A DNA stretch of 39,841 bases, taken from NCBI GenBank assembly GCA_947372535.1, contig CANBUA010000005.1:1-39841 (forward strand). The letters run 5' to 3'. A program made the position numbers and the translations under genes. Origin of the DNA: Burkholderiales bacterium. Its GTDB lineage: Bacteria; Pseudomonadota; Gammaproteobacteria; Burkholderiales; Burkholderiaceae. Position 1 is the first letter of the stretch; each line of letters begins with the position of its first letter. Shown here piece after piece: positions 16,718 through 25,524 of this stretch. The notes under the pieces were generated by a model. The model made no database searches and was not told the origin of the DNA. It saw nothing but the letters and a program-made list of their open reading frames with translations.

Positions 16718-18340
16718 TCAAAGCGGCCGGTTGCGCGCCATGGGCGGGTTGCGGGCGAAGTACCGGCTGATGCCAAGCAGCAAGGCGGCGGCCAACTGAT
16801 CCTGGTAGGAGTCGTCCCGAAGGCTGGTTTCTTCTTCCGGATTGGAGATGAAGCCGGTCTCGACCAGGATGGACGGGATGTCTGGCGCCTTGAGCACGGC
16901 AAAACTGGCCTGCTCGACGTGCTGCTTGTGCAGGCGCCCCACCTTGCCCAGGTTGCCCAGCACGGCATGACCGAGCTTGAGGCTGTCCTTGATCTGCGCC
17001 GTGGTGGACATGTCCAGCAGGGTGCGCATCACCTGCGCATCACTGGCCTTGATGTTGACGCCGCCGACCTGGTCGGATGAGTTTTCCTTGTTGGCCATCC
17101 AGCGGGCCGCCGCGCTTGTGGCCCCGCCTTCCGACAGCGCGAACACCGAAGCGCCACGTGCCTGCTGGTTCATGAAGGCATCGGCGTGGATGGATACAAA
17201 GAGGTCGGCCTGCACGCGCCGTGCCTTGCGCACACGGTCGTACAGCGGCACGAAAAAATCGGCATCGCGCGTGAGCATGGCGCGCATGCCCGGCTGGGCG
17301 TTGATGCGATCACGCAGCTTGATGGCGATGGCCAGGGCCACGTGCTTCTCGTACAGGCCGCTGGGACCGATGGCACCAGGGTCCTCACCACCATGGCCGG
17401 GGTCCAGTGCCACGATCACCAGGCGTTGGGCGCCGGAAGCCGAGCGCAAGGCGGCCAGCTCGGCTTCTTCGTCGCGCCTGGTGTTCTCAGCGGTTTTACC
17501 AGGGGGCGGCTCTGGCGTTTTGTCTTCCAGCTTGGCCACGGGGGGCTGCTTGGCCTTGGCGGAGCCTTTGTCCAGCGGCCGTTGGCGCAAATCGGCGATG
17601 AAGTCGTCCAGCGCGTCGTTGACGGTCTCGGCGGCGCGGTCCGATTGCTGGCTGTTGATGGCGGCACGGGCGGGCGTGTTGGGTGCTGGCAGCGTCGTGG
17701 CTGCGTTGCCTGTGGCAGTGCCGGAGACGGGCCCTGGTCCGGATGATGGGCCGGTTGCAGCAGAAGGCGCGGCTGGCAGCGGTGTCGAGGCGGCCGTTGG
17801 CGGCGCCACCGATGCGATGCCCGCCTGCGTGGGCACCAGCGCGCCCGAGGCATCCGCATTGGCATTGGGGTACAGGTCGAACACCATGCGGTGCTGGTAG
17901 GCGGCCACGGGCGGCACGGCGAACACCTGGGGCTTGGTGGGCTGCTTGAGGTCCAGCACCATGCGCACCACGCGCGGCTGGTATTGGCCGATGCGGATGG
18001 TGCCGATGAAGGGATCATCCGAGCGGATCTTGCGCACCAGGTCTTTGAGCTGCGCATTGAGCTCCAAGCCCTCGACATCGATGACCAGCCGGTCTGGGCC
18101 GTTCATCAGGAAGTGCTTGGCCGTCAGTGGCGTGTCCGATTCGATGGTGACGCGGGTGTAGTCCTGCGCGGGCCAGACGCGCACGGCCAGCACCTGCGCG
18201 CCCCAGGCCAGTTGCGTCGGCCCCAAGCTGAACAGCACCAGGCCAGGCGCGCCAGCGAGCACGCCACCGGTGCGCAGCGCGCGCCTTCTGCCGGCATCGG
18301 GCAGGCGGTTGGTCGGTGAGCTCGGTGTCTTCTGACTCAT
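16718..18340 (-). CDS. amiC: N-acetylmuramoyl-L-alanine amidase with AMIN domain and Tat-like signal
   Basis: A 540-residue periplasmic cell-wall amidase. Residues 1-50 carry a twin-arginine-like signal (RRRALRTGGVLAG at residues 18-30, then a hydrophobic stretch), consistent with AmiC export by Tat. An AMIN septal-targeting domain follows (about 55-170), then a disordered proline/alanine/threonine linker (about 180-310). The amidase_3 domain has zinc ligands in DPGHGGEDPG, the glutamate after GLYEKH and SIHADAF, and the catalytic glutamate in LVETGFISN. It cleaves the lactyl-L-Ala bond to split septa during division. ATG 18340 overlaps the tsaE stop as ATGA, matching the tsaE-amiB pairing of enterobacteria. 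No LysM domain is present. Confidence 0.93.
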   Translation of the reverse strand: MSQKTPSSPTNRLPDAGRRRALRTGGVLAGAPGLVLFSLGPTQLAWGAQVLAVRVWPAQDYTRVTIESDTPLTAKHFLMNGPDRLVIDVEGLELNAQLKDLVRKIRSDDPFIGTIRIGQYQPRVVRMVLDLKQPTKPQVFAVPPVAAYQHRMVFDLYPNANADASGALVPTQAGIASVAPPTAASTPLPAAPSAATGPSSGPGPVSGTATGNAATTLPAPNTPARAAINSQQSDRAAETVNDALDDFIADLRQRPLDKGSAKAKQPPVAKLEDKTPEPPPGKTAENTRRDEEAELAALRSASGAQRLVIVALDPGHGGEDPGAIGPSGLYEKHVALAIAIKLRDRINAQPGMRAMLTRDADFFVPLYDRVRKARRVQADLFVSIHADAFMNQQARGASVFALSEGGATSAAARWMANKENSSDQVGGVNIKASDAQVMRTLLDMSTTAQIKDSLKLGHAVLGNLGKVGRLHKQHVEQASFAVLKAPDIPSILVETGFISNPEEETSLRDDSYQDQLAAALLLGISRYFARNPPMARNRPL

Positions 18341-18939
18341 GGGGCCTCCGAAGGCAAGTTCGAGCGGGCCAGGGCGGCCATGGCTTGCGCAAGCTCGGTG
18401 ATCAGGGCCTGCCCTTGGGCCGTGTCGCAACGCCAATGGGCACTGCGTTCTTCGTGTTCGTGGGTGCTCAAATCAAGTGCCAGGTCGAAGGGGGGCAGCA
18501 AGCCGGCTGCCTTGTCCGGCCATTCAACCAGTTTCAGGCCTGGCGCGCCGAACAGGTCCCGAAAGCCCGCATCTTCCCATTCGCGTGGATCGGCAAAACG
18601 ATAAAAATCGAAGTGCCACATGTTGATGCCGGGCACCTCGTGCGGCTCGACCACGGCATAACTGGGGCTCTTGATCCGGCCTTGCACACCGAGCCCACGC
18701 AGCAGGTGCCGCGTGAACGTTGTCTTGCCCGCACCCAGCGTTCCCCGAAGTTCGATGAGGACGCTCCCACCTTGGCCAAGCCGTGGTGCCAACAAGGCGG
18801 CCAGGGCACTCGCACAGGCCTGGCAATCGCTTTCGTCCTGCCAATGCAGGCGCAGATCGTTGCCCACGGCAAGGCCAGCCTCGGACGGGCGGGCTTGTGT
18901 CGACAAAGAATGCGTGCTTGTTAGGATGGTCACATGCAT
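18337..18939 (-). CDS. tsaE: tRNA t6A biosynthesis ATPase TsaE
   Basis: About 200 residues. The P-loop is GTLGAGKTTFTRHLLRGLG, followed by SPSYAVVEP and HFDFYRFADPREWEDAG, then LKLVEWPDKA, all diagnostic of TsaE (YjeE), the ATPase that cycles the TsaBDE complex making threonylcarbamoyladenosine at A37 of tRNA. The family is usually about 155-170 residues, so the N-terminal 30 or so residues are probably excess: ATG 18939 overlaps the divergent queG start, and GTG 18933 or a GTG near 18867 are realistic alternatives; an ATG at 18954 has GAGG very close to it. Its stop is coupled to amiC by ATGA. Confidence 0.9.
   Translation of the reverse strand: MHVTILTSTHSLSTQARPSEAGLAVGNDLRLHWQDESDCQACASALAALLAPRLGQGGSVLIELRGTLGAGKTTFTRHLLRGLGVQGRIKSPSYAVVEPHEVPGINMWHFDFYRFADPREWEDAGFRDLFGAPGLKLVEWPDKAAGLLPPFDLALDLSTHEHEERSAHWRCDTAQGQALITELAQAMAALARSNLPSEAP
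18900..18927 (+). promoter_or_regulatory. Putative queG promoter
   Basis: TCGACA (five of six matches to the -35 consensus) at 18900-18905, a 16-base spacer and TAGGAT at 18922-18927. The queG ATG begins six bases later with no ribosome site, again implying a leaderless message. The promoter lies inside the 5' end of the divergent tsaE frame. Confidence 0.45.
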
Positions 18940-20097
18940 CAGGCGCCGCAGCATCTTCCTCTTGACCCCACCCTCGCTTCAGACACTGAGCAAGGTCGTG
19001 TGATCGATGGCCAGGCGGTGCTGGCACGGCTGCGGCAATCGGCTGCCAAGCTGGGATTTTCGCAGATTGGCGTAGCAGACGTGGATCTGTCAAGTGCAGA
19101 GCCCCGATTACTTGATTGGCTGTCACGTGGTTTCCACGGTGAGATGCACTACATGGCGTCCCACGGGCTTAAGCGAGCGCGCCCTGCGGAACTCGTGCCG
19201 GGCACGGTTCGGGTCATCACGGCACGCATGGATTACCTGCCCAATACCGTGCCGCCAGGCTGGCAGGCCATCGAATGGCAAAGGCTTGAGCAACCCGCAG
19301 CGGCCAATGTGTCGCTGTACGCGCGGGGGCGGGACTACCACAAGGTCTTGCGCTCTCGCCTGCAGAAATTGGCCGATGAACTCGCCGCCGACATCGGGCC
19401 GCTGGGCTACCGCGTCTTCACTGATTCGGCGCCGGTGCTGGAGGTCGAGCTGGCCAGCCACAGCGGCCTGGGCTGGCGCGGCAAGCACACGCTGCTCTTG
19501 TCGCGCCAGGCCGGCTCGATGTTTTTCCTGGGCGAGATCTATGTCGATGTGATGCTGCCCCTGACCGCGCCGGAGACCGCTCATTGCGGCCAGTGCACGG
19601 CCTGCATCGATGTCTGCCCGACGCAAGCCATCTTGGCCGAGGGCATGGTCGATGCGCGGCGCTGCATCTCTTACCTGACCATCGAGCATCCCGGTCCCAT
19701 CCCGCTGGAGTTTCGCGCGCCCATGGGCAATCGCATCTACGGCTGTGACGATTGCCAGCTGACTTGCCCCTGGAACAAGTTCGCCCTGCGGGCCCAGGTG
19801 GCCGATTTCGACGTGCGCGGCGTCTGGCGCGATCCCACGCTGCTGGCCTTGTGGGCCTGGGATGAGGCGGCCTTCCTGCGCCACACCGAAGGCAGTGCCA
19901 TGCGCCGTATTGGCTTTTCACGCTGGCAGCGCAACTTGGCCGTGGCTTTGGGCAATGCCTTGCGCGAGAGCCCGCCAGGCGTCTGGCGTGACGATGCGCT
20001 GGCGGCTTTGCGCCAATGGTTGGCCTCGCCGCCTGCCGGTGTGGACGTGCCTCTGGTCACTTCTCACGTTGAGTGGGCCCTCGATCAGGTGGGGTGA
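18934..20097 (+). CDS. queG: Epoxyqueuosine reductase QueG
   Basis: A 387-residue cobalamin- and iron-sulfur-dependent enzyme that reduces epoxyqueuosine to queuosine in tRNA. Two [4Fe-4S] motifs are clear: CGQCTACIDVCPTQAI and CDDCQLTCPWNKFA. The preceding RVFTDSAPVLEVELA and GWRGKHTLLLS segments belong to the cobalamin-binding DUF1730 region. ATG 18934 is supported by the promoter-like hexamers just upstream. In E. coli queG (yjeS) is divergent from or adjacent to tsaE-amiB, and here it is head-to-head with tsaE, so the association is retained. The C-terminal 90 residues contain the helical repeat tail usual for QueG. Confidence 0.94.
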   Translation: MHQAPQHLPLDPTLASDTEQGRVIDGQAVLARLRQSAAKLGFSQIGVADVDLSSAEPRLLDWLSRGFHGEMHYMASHGLKRARPAELVPGTVRVITARMDYLPNTVPPGWQAIEWQRLEQPAAANVSLYARGRDYHKVLRSRLQKLADELAADIGPLGYRVFTDSAPVLEVELASHSGLGWRGKHTLLLSRQAGSMFFLGEIYVDVMLPLTAPETAHCGQCTACIDVCPTQAILAEGMVDARRCISYLTIEHPGPIPLEFRAPMGNRIYGCDDCQLTCPWNKFALRAQVADFDVRGVWRDPTLLALWAWDEAAFLRHTEGSAMRRIGFSRWQRNLAVALGNALRESPPGVWRDDALAALRQWLASPPAGVDVPLVTSHVEWALDQVG

Positions 20098-20143
20098 GGC
20101 GCCAATTCATGGGGGGTGAGCGTGTTCAAGTGCGGCACGATTG

Positions 20144-20149
20144 TTATAG
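20144..20149 (+). promoter_or_regulatory. -10-like element before the lipase gene
   Basis: TTATAG lies nine bases before ATG 20159. It overlaps the ATG at 20150, which argues against that most upstream start. No good -35 is visible at 17 bases. Confidence 0.3.
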
Positions 20150-20158
20150 ATGCGCACA

Positions 20159-21460
20159 ATGCGGGCCATGAACTCTGCATCCCTTGTGACCACCTCAATC
20201 CGCACGGCCCTGGTCGTTGCCCTGACCCTGGCCGCCACCATGGCCTTGGCCCAACCGCTGACATCGCCTGAGCGCCTGCCCACGCCGGCCAAGCCTTTCA
20301 CACCGGCTGCGCAGGACGGTTTCTATCAGCCACCCGCCTCGGCCGCCTTGACCGTTGCGGCGCCAGGCACCATCTTCAAGGTGCGCGAGATCGCGCCCAA
20401 GGCCTACTTCTGGTTCGATGTGCCGGCCCGTGCCTGGCAGCTGATGTTCCGCTCCAATGATTCACGTGGCCAACCGGTGGCCAGTGTCACGACCGTGCTG
20501 GTGCCTTTCAATGCGCCCGATGCGCCTTCGGACCGCGTGCTGCTGTCCTACCAGGCGGCTTATGACGGTCTGACGCTCACCTGTGCACCTTCGCAGGCCC
20601 TCATGAAGGGCGGCCAGTGGGAGCAGGTCCTCATCAACCGGGCGCTCAAGAAGGGCTGGATCCTGTCCGTGCCTGATTACGAAGGGCTGCAATCGCATTG
20701 GGGCGCTGGCGTCAATTCGGGGCAAGGGGTGCTCGATGGCGTGCGGGCGGCTTTGAATTTCGGGCCGCTTGGGCTGTCAGGCAAGGCCACCCGCGTGGGC
20801 CTGATGGGCTACTCGGGTGGGGCGCTGGCCTCCGCCTGGGCCGCCGAGCTGGCCCCTGGTTACGCGCCGGAACTCAAGCTGCAGGGGGTGGCTGCCGGCG
20901 GCGTGCCGGTGGACTTCGGCAACGTGGCCCGCAAGGTCGATGGGGGCACTTTTTCAGGCCTCTACATCACCATGGCTGCTGCCTTGTCTCGCGCTTATCC
21001 GGAAGTCGATCCCCAAACCTTCGTCAATGACAAAGGCCTGAAAATGCTGGCGCAAAGCGGCGAGATGTGCGCTGGCCAGCTCATGACCGGCGCCAAAGAG
21101 ACGGTATTGGCCTATCCCTTCAAGCGCATGAGCGACTACCTCAAGGTCCCTGATCTGCTGGAGGTGCCGATCATGAAGCGCATCATCGCGGAGAACCGCC
21201 TGGGCCAGCGCTCGCCCAAGGCACCCGTCTACATCTACCAGGGCACGCTCGACCAGCTGATCCCCATCGAGGACGTGGATCAACTGGTGCAGACTTACTG
21301 CAGGTCCGGTGTGCCGGTGCAGTACGAGCGCTCTTTCAATGATCACCTCCTGACGCCATTTACCGGCTTTGGGGGCGCGCTTGACTTCATGACCGATCGA
21401 TTCGACGGCAAGAGCCCGCCCAACCAGTGCGGCTCCAGCAAAATGGCCGCCCAGCCGTGA
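20159..21460 (+). CDS. Secreted LIP-family lipase (alpha/beta hydrolase)
   Basis: About 433 residues with an N-terminal Sec signal (IRTALVVALTLAATMALAQ). The fold is an alpha/beta hydrolase of the secretory lipase (LIP) family known from Candida and from some bacteria: nucleophile elbow GYSGGALAS, preceding YEGLQSHWGAGVNSGQG, acid residue in QGTLDQLIPIEDV, and catalytic histidine in FNDHLL. It should hydrolyse acylglycerols or other esters outside the cytoplasmic membrane. Three ATGs (20150, 20159, 20168) precede the signal peptide; 20159 or 20168 fit the position of the -10. It converges on the quinone oxidoreductase gene with 15 bases between stops. Substrate not determinable. Confidence 0.85.
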   Translation: MRAMNSASLVTTSIRTALVVALTLAATMALAQPLTSPERLPTPAKPFTPAAQDGFYQPPASAALTVAAPGTIFKVREIAPKAYFWFDVPARAWQLMFRSNDSRGQPVASVTTVLVPFNAPDAPSDRVLLSYQAAYDGLTLTCAPSQALMKGGQWEQVLINRALKKGWILSVPDYEGLQSHWGAGVNSGQGVLDGVRAALNFGPLGLSGKATRVGLMGYSGGALASAWAAELAPGYAPELKLQGVAAGGVPVDFGNVARKVDGGTFSGLYITMAAALSRAYPEVDPQTFVNDKGLKMLAQSGEMCAGQLMTGAKETVLAYPFKRMSDYLKVPDLLEVPIMKRIIAENRLGQRSPKAPVYIYQGTLDQLIPIEDVDQLVQTYCRSGVPVQYERSFNDHLLTPFTGFGGALDFMTDRFDGKSPPNQCGSSKMAAQP

Positions 21461-21475
21461 GGCGAGCTCAGCAGA

Positions 21476-22459
21476 TCAAGCCGGATCGTTGACCAGCACG
21501 ACCTTGCCGCGCACCTGGCGCGAACCCATCAGCGTGAAGGCTTCCTTGAGCTGGGACATGGGCAGCTTGTGCTCAATCAATGGCTTGATCTTGCCTTCCA
21601 TGTACCAGGCGGCCAATTGCATCAGGCAGACCGCGTTGTTCTGCGGCTCGCGCTTGGCGAACTCGCCCCAGAACACGCCCATCACCGAGGCGCCCTTGAG
21701 GAGGGGCAGGTTCAGCGGCAGGGCCGGGATGGGGCCATTGGCAAAGCCCACCACCAGGTAGCGGCCGCGCCAGGCGATGGAGCGGAAGGCCGCTTCGGTC
21801 AGGTCGCCGCCCACGGGGTCGTAGACCACGTCCGGGCCCTTGCCTTCGGTCAGGGTCTTGAGCTCGTCGCGCAGGTTGGCCGTGGTGTAGTTGATGGTCG
21901 CATCGGCGCCCAGTTCCTTGCACAGGGCGCACTTCTCGTCGGTCGATGCGGCCGCGATCACCTTGGCGCCCGCTGCTTTGGCGATCTGGATGGACGCCGT
22001 GCCCACGCCACCGGCGGCGCCCAGCACCAGCACGGTCTCGCCAGCTTTGAGGGCTGCACGGTCCATCAGTGCGTGGTAGGAGGTGCCATAGGTGCACAGG
22101 AAGGCGGCGGCATCCTCGAAGTTGAAGGCCGGTGGCAAGGGCATGAGCACGGCGGCCGGTGCGATCGTGTGCGTGCCAAAGCCGCCCGTGCCCGCGAAAC
22201 CGGCCACAGCGCTGCCCACCGCCAGGTGCTTGACGCCTTCACCCACCGCTTCGACCACGCCAGCGAATTCAGCGCCGGGCACGAAGGGCAGGGGCGGGCG
22301 CATCTGGTACTTGCCTTGCACGATCAGCAGGTCGGGGAAGTTCAGGCTGGCCGCTTTGATGGCGATGCGGACTTCGCCTTTGCCGGGTTCGGGCGTGGGC
22401 GCTTCTTGCCAGACCAAGGCCTCGGGGCCGCTCAGTTCATTGCAAAACCAGGCTTTCAT
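21476..22459 (-). CDS. NADPH:quinone oxidoreductase (MDR superfamily, zinc-free)
   Basis: A 327-residue medium-chain dehydrogenase/reductase. The N-terminal GroES-like domain has NFPDLLIVQGKYQMRPPLPFVPG and AEFAGVVEAVG, and the Rossmann domain has VLVLGAAGGVGTASIQIAKA with the AAGGVG nucleotide-binding motif typical of quinone oxidoreductases. The cysteine and glutamate ligands of zinc alcohol dehydrogenases are missing, so it is of the zinc-free QOR type. Such enzymes reduce quinones or enoyl compounds with NADPH; the physiological substrate is not known. ATG 22459 begins MKAW, standard for the family. It starts nine bases after the zinc-peptidase stop, so both are probably co-transcribed. 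Confidence 0.9.
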   Translation of the reverse strand: MKAWFCNELSGPEALVWQEAPTPEPGKGEVRIAIKAASLNFPDLLIVQGKYQMRPPLPFVPGAEFAGVVEAVGEGVKHLAVGSAVAGFAGTGGFGTHTIAPAAVLMPLPPAFNFEDAAAFLCTYGTSYHALMDRAALKAGETVLVLGAAGGVGTASIQIAKAAGAKVIAAASTDEKCALCKELGADATINYTTANLRDELKTLTEGKGPDVVYDPVGGDLTEAAFRSIAWRGRYLVVGFANGPIPALPLNLPLLKGASVMGVFWGEFAKREPQNNAVCLMQLAAWYMEGKIKPLIEHKLPMSQLKEAFTLMGSRQVRGKVVLVNDPA

Positions 22460-22468
22460 GGGGTGTCC

Positions 22469-23386
22469 TCAGACGGATGATGGGGTGAAGGTGTCGCATT
22501 GGCTCATGTCGCCCGACTCGAAGCCGCGCTTGAACCAGCGCACGCGCTGCGCGCTGGTGCCGTGGGTGAAGCTCTCAGGCACGACGCGGCCCTGGGCCTT
22601 TTTCTGCAAGGTGTCGTCGCCAATCTGCGAAGCGGCGTTGAGCGCTTCTTCCAGGTCGCCTTGTTCCATCAGTTGCTTGGCCTGTTGCGTGTCGTGGGCC
22701 CAGATGCCGGCGTAGCAATCGGCCTGTAGCTCCAGCCGCACGCTGGCGGCGTTGTACTGCGCCTGGCTGACCTTCCCGCGCAATTGATCCAGCTTGGCCG
22801 AGGTGCCTTCGAGGTTCTGCACATGGTGACCAACCTCGTGCGCGACCACGTAGGCCTGCGCGAAATCGCCGGGCGCGCCCAGGCGGCTGCGCAAGGTGTC
22901 ATAGAAGTCGAGGTCGATGTAGACCTTGTGGTCGGCCGGGCAATAGAAGGGGCCCATGGCCGCTTCGCCCTGGCCGCAGCCGGTGGCCGTCTCGCCACGG
23001 AAGATGCGCAGCTTGGGCTCGACATACTGGCTGCCATGCTGCTGGAACTGGGCGCGCCAGACGTCTTCGGTCGTGGCCAGTACTTGCTTGACGAAGTGCG
23101 AGGGCGCATCGTTGGCTGCCGCGCCGCCGCCTGTCCCGTCGGAGACGGGCGCGCGCTGGGTGGGCGCCATCTGCACATTGCCCCCGCCACCGCTGAGCAT
23201 GCTCAACACCGTCAGCGGGTTGATGCCCAGGAAGTAGCTGGCCACCAGCGCGACAGCAATGGTGCCCACGCCCAGACCGCGCCCGCCAATGAGGCCGCCC
23301 AAGCCTTGGCCGCCACCGCCGCCATAGCCCCCCTGGTCTCGAACGTCCTCGACGTTGTCGCTCTCTCTTTGTCCATCCAGTTTCAC
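22469..23386 (-). CDS. Neutral zinc metallopeptidase of the YpfJ type
   Basis: A 305-residue membrane-anchored protein. A glycine-rich N-terminus (QGGYGGGGGQGLGGLIGG) precedes one membrane helix (about residues 40-58), and the rest is a putative zinc peptidase domain with HEVGHHVQN (HExxH) and the third ligand region ELQADCYAGIWAH. GCGQGEAAMGPFYCPAD and FTHGTSAQRVRWFKRGFESGD are also typical of the YpfJ/putative neutral zinc metallopeptidase family, whose substrates are not established. GTG 23386 is chosen because GAGGAG lies six bases upstream. It is divergent from nadB and co-directional with the quinone oxidoreductase gene. Confidence 0.92.
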   Translation of the reverse strand: MKLDGQRESDNVEDVRDQGGYGGGGGQGLGGLIGGRGLGVGTIAVALVASYFLGINPLTVLSMLSGGGGNVQMAPTQRAPVSDGTGGGAAANDAPSHFVKQVLATTEDVWRAQFQQHGSQYVEPKLRIFRGETATGCGQGEAAMGPFYCPADHKVYIDLDFYDTLRSRLGAPGDFAQAYVVAHEVGHHVQNLEGTSAKLDQLRGKVSQAQYNAASVRLELQADCYAGIWAHDTQQAKQLMEQGDLEEALNAASQIGDDTLQKKAQGRVVPESFTHGTSAQRVRWFKRGFESGDMSQCDTFTPSSV

Positions 23387-23472
23387 AGCAGGCTCCTCGG
23401 CAAGGCAGGGTGTGCGGGGATGTTATCAGCCGGGGGGCAATACCCTTTCACTGGCCTGCCCGCATCGCCCCA

Positions 23473-23478
23473 TAAAAT
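23473..23478 (+). promoter_or_regulatory. -10-like element before nadB
   Basis: TAAAAT followed by GCCCGG and the nadB ATG. No Shine-Dalgarno and no strong -35. Suggests a leaderless nadB message. Confidence 0.35.
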
Positions 23479-23484
23479 GCCCGG

Positions 23485-25128
23485 ATGGTTGAACACACCG
23501 CTACGGCGTCTCCCTTGCCCATCGTCATCATTGGGGCCGGCTTGGCCGGTCTGACCGTGGCCCTTCATCTTGCACAAACCCAACCGGTGGTCGTGCTGGC
23601 CAAGCGGCGGCTGGAGGAAGGTGCCACCGCATGGGCGCAGGGCGGCATCGTGGGGGTGCTGGGCAGCGACGACAGCATCGACTCGCACGTCAAAGACACG
23701 CAGGAAGCCGGCGCCGGGCTGGTGGACGAGCGTACCGCCGAGTTCATTGCCCGACACAGCGCCGAGGCGGTGGAGTGGCTGGTCGAACGCGGCGTGCCGT
23801 TCTCGCCCGACCCTGACGGCCCACTCGGCCTGCACCTGACGCGTGAAGGCGGCCATGCCGTGCGGCGGATCGCTCACGCGGCCGATGCCACCGGCAAGGC
23901 CATCCATGATGTGCTGCTCGACGAGGTCAAGCGCCATCCCAACATCACCCTGCGCGAACGCTGGATGGCGGTCGATCTGATCACCAACCGGCACCTCAAG
24001 CGCAGCAGCGCGGTCTCGTCAGACACCGGCCAGCGCTGCCACGGCGTCTACGCCCTGGACATCGACACCCAGCGCGTCGAAACGCTGCCAGCCGCTGCCG
24101 TTGTGCTGGCCACGGGTGGCGCGGGCAAGGTCTATCGCTACACCACCAATCCCGACACCTCGACGGGCGATGGCATCGCAATGGCCTGGCGCGCGGGCTG
24201 CCGCATCGGCAACATGGAGTTCATCCAGTTCCACCCGACCTGCCTGTACCACCCGCAGGAGCGCAGCTTCCTGATCACCGAAGCGCTGCGTGGCGAAGGC
24301 GGCATCCTGCGCCTGCCCGATGGCACGCGCTTCATGCAGGACCACGATGAGCGCGGCGAGTTGGCCCCGCGTGACATCGTCGCTCGCGCGATCGACTTCG
24401 AGATCAAGAAGCACGGGATCGACCATGTCTGGCTGGACGCGACCCACTTGGGCGAGGCCTTCTTGAAAGAGCACTTCCCCACGATCTACGCACGTTGCCT
24501 GTCACTGGGCATCGACATCTCCAAGCAGCCGATCCCGGTGGTGCCTGCCGCCCACTACACCTGCGGCGGCGTGGTGACGGACCTGCATGGCCGCACCGAT
24601 TTGCCCGGCTTGTACGCGGTGGGTGAGACCACCTACACCGGCCTGCACGGCGCCAACCGCCTGGCCAGCAATTCCCTGCTTGAATGCGTGGTGCTGGGCA
24701 GAAGTTGCGCCGAGGACATCCAGACCCACCTCCCGACCAGCGTGCCCAAAGTGCCCGACTGGGACGAAAGCCAGGTCACCGATGCCGACGAGGAAGTGGT
24801 CATCGCTCACAACTGGGACGAACTCCGCCTGGTGATGTGGAACTACGTGGGCATCGTTCGAACCACGCGTCGCCTGGAGCGGGCGCTGCACCGCATCAAG
24901 TTGCTGCGCAGCGAGATCGATGACTACTATGCCAACTTCCGCGTCAGCCGCGACTTGCTGGAGCTGCGCAACCTGGTCGATTGCGCCGAGTTGATCGTGC
25001 GTTCAGCCTTGTCGCGGCAAGAGAGCCGCGGTCTGCATTTCAGCCGAGACTATCCACGCACTTTGCCGGCCAGCTTCCCGACGATTCTTTGCAAGAAGCC
25101 TAAGAAGCGGGATGCCTGGTTGCCCTGA
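23485..25128 (+). CDS. nadB: L-aspartate oxidase
   Basis: A 547-residue flavoprotein that oxidises L-aspartate to iminoaspartate, the first step of de novo NAD synthesis. The FAD-binding motif is [15 protein letters not shown], followed by [13 protein letters not shown]; further signatures are [42 protein letters not shown] and the FAD motif [16 protein letters not shown]. The active-site and succinate-dehydrogenase-like features are all present. ATG 23485 is six bases after TAAAAT with no ribosome site. nadA and nadC lie about 400 bases further on the opposite strand, so the pathway genes are grouped but convergent, with a ComFB-like gene between. Confidence 0.96.
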   Translation: MVEHTATASPLPIVIIGAGLAGLTVALHLAQTQPVVVLAKRRLEEGATAWAQGGIVGVLGSDDSIDSHVKDTQEAGAGLVDERTAEFIARHSAEAVEWLVERGVPFSPDPDGPLGLHLTREGGHAVRRIAHAADATGKAIHDVLLDEVKRHPNITLRERWMAVDLITNRHLKRSSAVSSDTGQRCHGVYALDIDTQRVETLPAAAVVLATGGAGKVYRYTTNPDTSTGDGIAMAWRAGCRIGNMEFIQFHPTCLYHPQERSFLITEALRGEGGILRLPDGTRFMQDHDERGELAPRDIVARAIDFEIKKHGIDHVWLDATHLGEAFLKEHFPTIYARCLSLGIDISKQPIPVVPAAHYTCGGVVTDLHGRTDLPGLYAVGETTYTGLHGANRLASNSLLECVVLGRSCAEDIQTHLPTSVPKVPDWDESQVTDADEEVVIAHNWDELRLVMWNYVGIVRTTRRLERALHRIKLLRSEIDDYYANFRVSRDLLELRNLVDCAELIVRSALSRQESRGLHFSRDYPRTLPASFPTILCKKPKKRDAWLP

Positions 25129-25134
25129 GTCTGA

Positions 25135-25419
25135 TCAGCGCCTGGCGCGCATCGCATAACGCGCTTGCACGAACTCGAAGGCGTACTTCACCGAGTCCAG
25201 GAGCAACTGTTCGCTCTCAGCGCGCTCCTTCTCGGTCATGTGAAAGGCCAAATCCACCTGATGGCGGATATAGCGGGGCGGCAGGCGGTTGAGCGCGACG
25301 CAGGCCACGTCAGGCAACTGATCTTCGGCAATCAGCGGGTACTGTGCCGCCATGGTGATGACGGTGTGGACCACCTGGTGTTCGTGGTAGTTGCGCAGGG
25401 ATTGAAAGTCGGCAGGCAT
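25135..25419 (-). CDS. ComFB-like protein
   Basis: A 94-residue soluble protein resembling the late-competence protein ComFB family: an N-terminal helical part (YHEHQVVHTVITMAAQ) and the characteristic VACVALNRLPPRYIRHQVDL segment, where family members read DVxALALNxLPPxY. The zinc-binding cysteines found in some ComFB proteins are absent apart from one. ComFB proteins of Bacillus and cyanobacteria have recently been reported to bind cyclic di-GMP; that property is inferred at best here. ATG 25419 is preceded by GGAG ten bases away, within a small palindrome (GGAGC-A-GCTCC) that could mask it. It converges on nadB with six bases between stops and lies downstream of nadC. Confidence 0.75.
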   Translation of the reverse strand: MPADFQSLRNYHEHQVVHTVITMAAQYPLIAEDQLPDVACVALNRLPPRYIRHQVDLAFHMTEKERAESEQLLLDSVKYAFEFVQARYAMRARR

Positions 25420-25524
25420 GCTGGAGCTGCTCCATCGCGGGGATGGTGACAGTGTGCCGGTGGGGGCATGGCTTGGCGCGGCAAAAATCCCGCTTATGGC
25501 TGGCAACGCACAGCCAAGGGCGCT

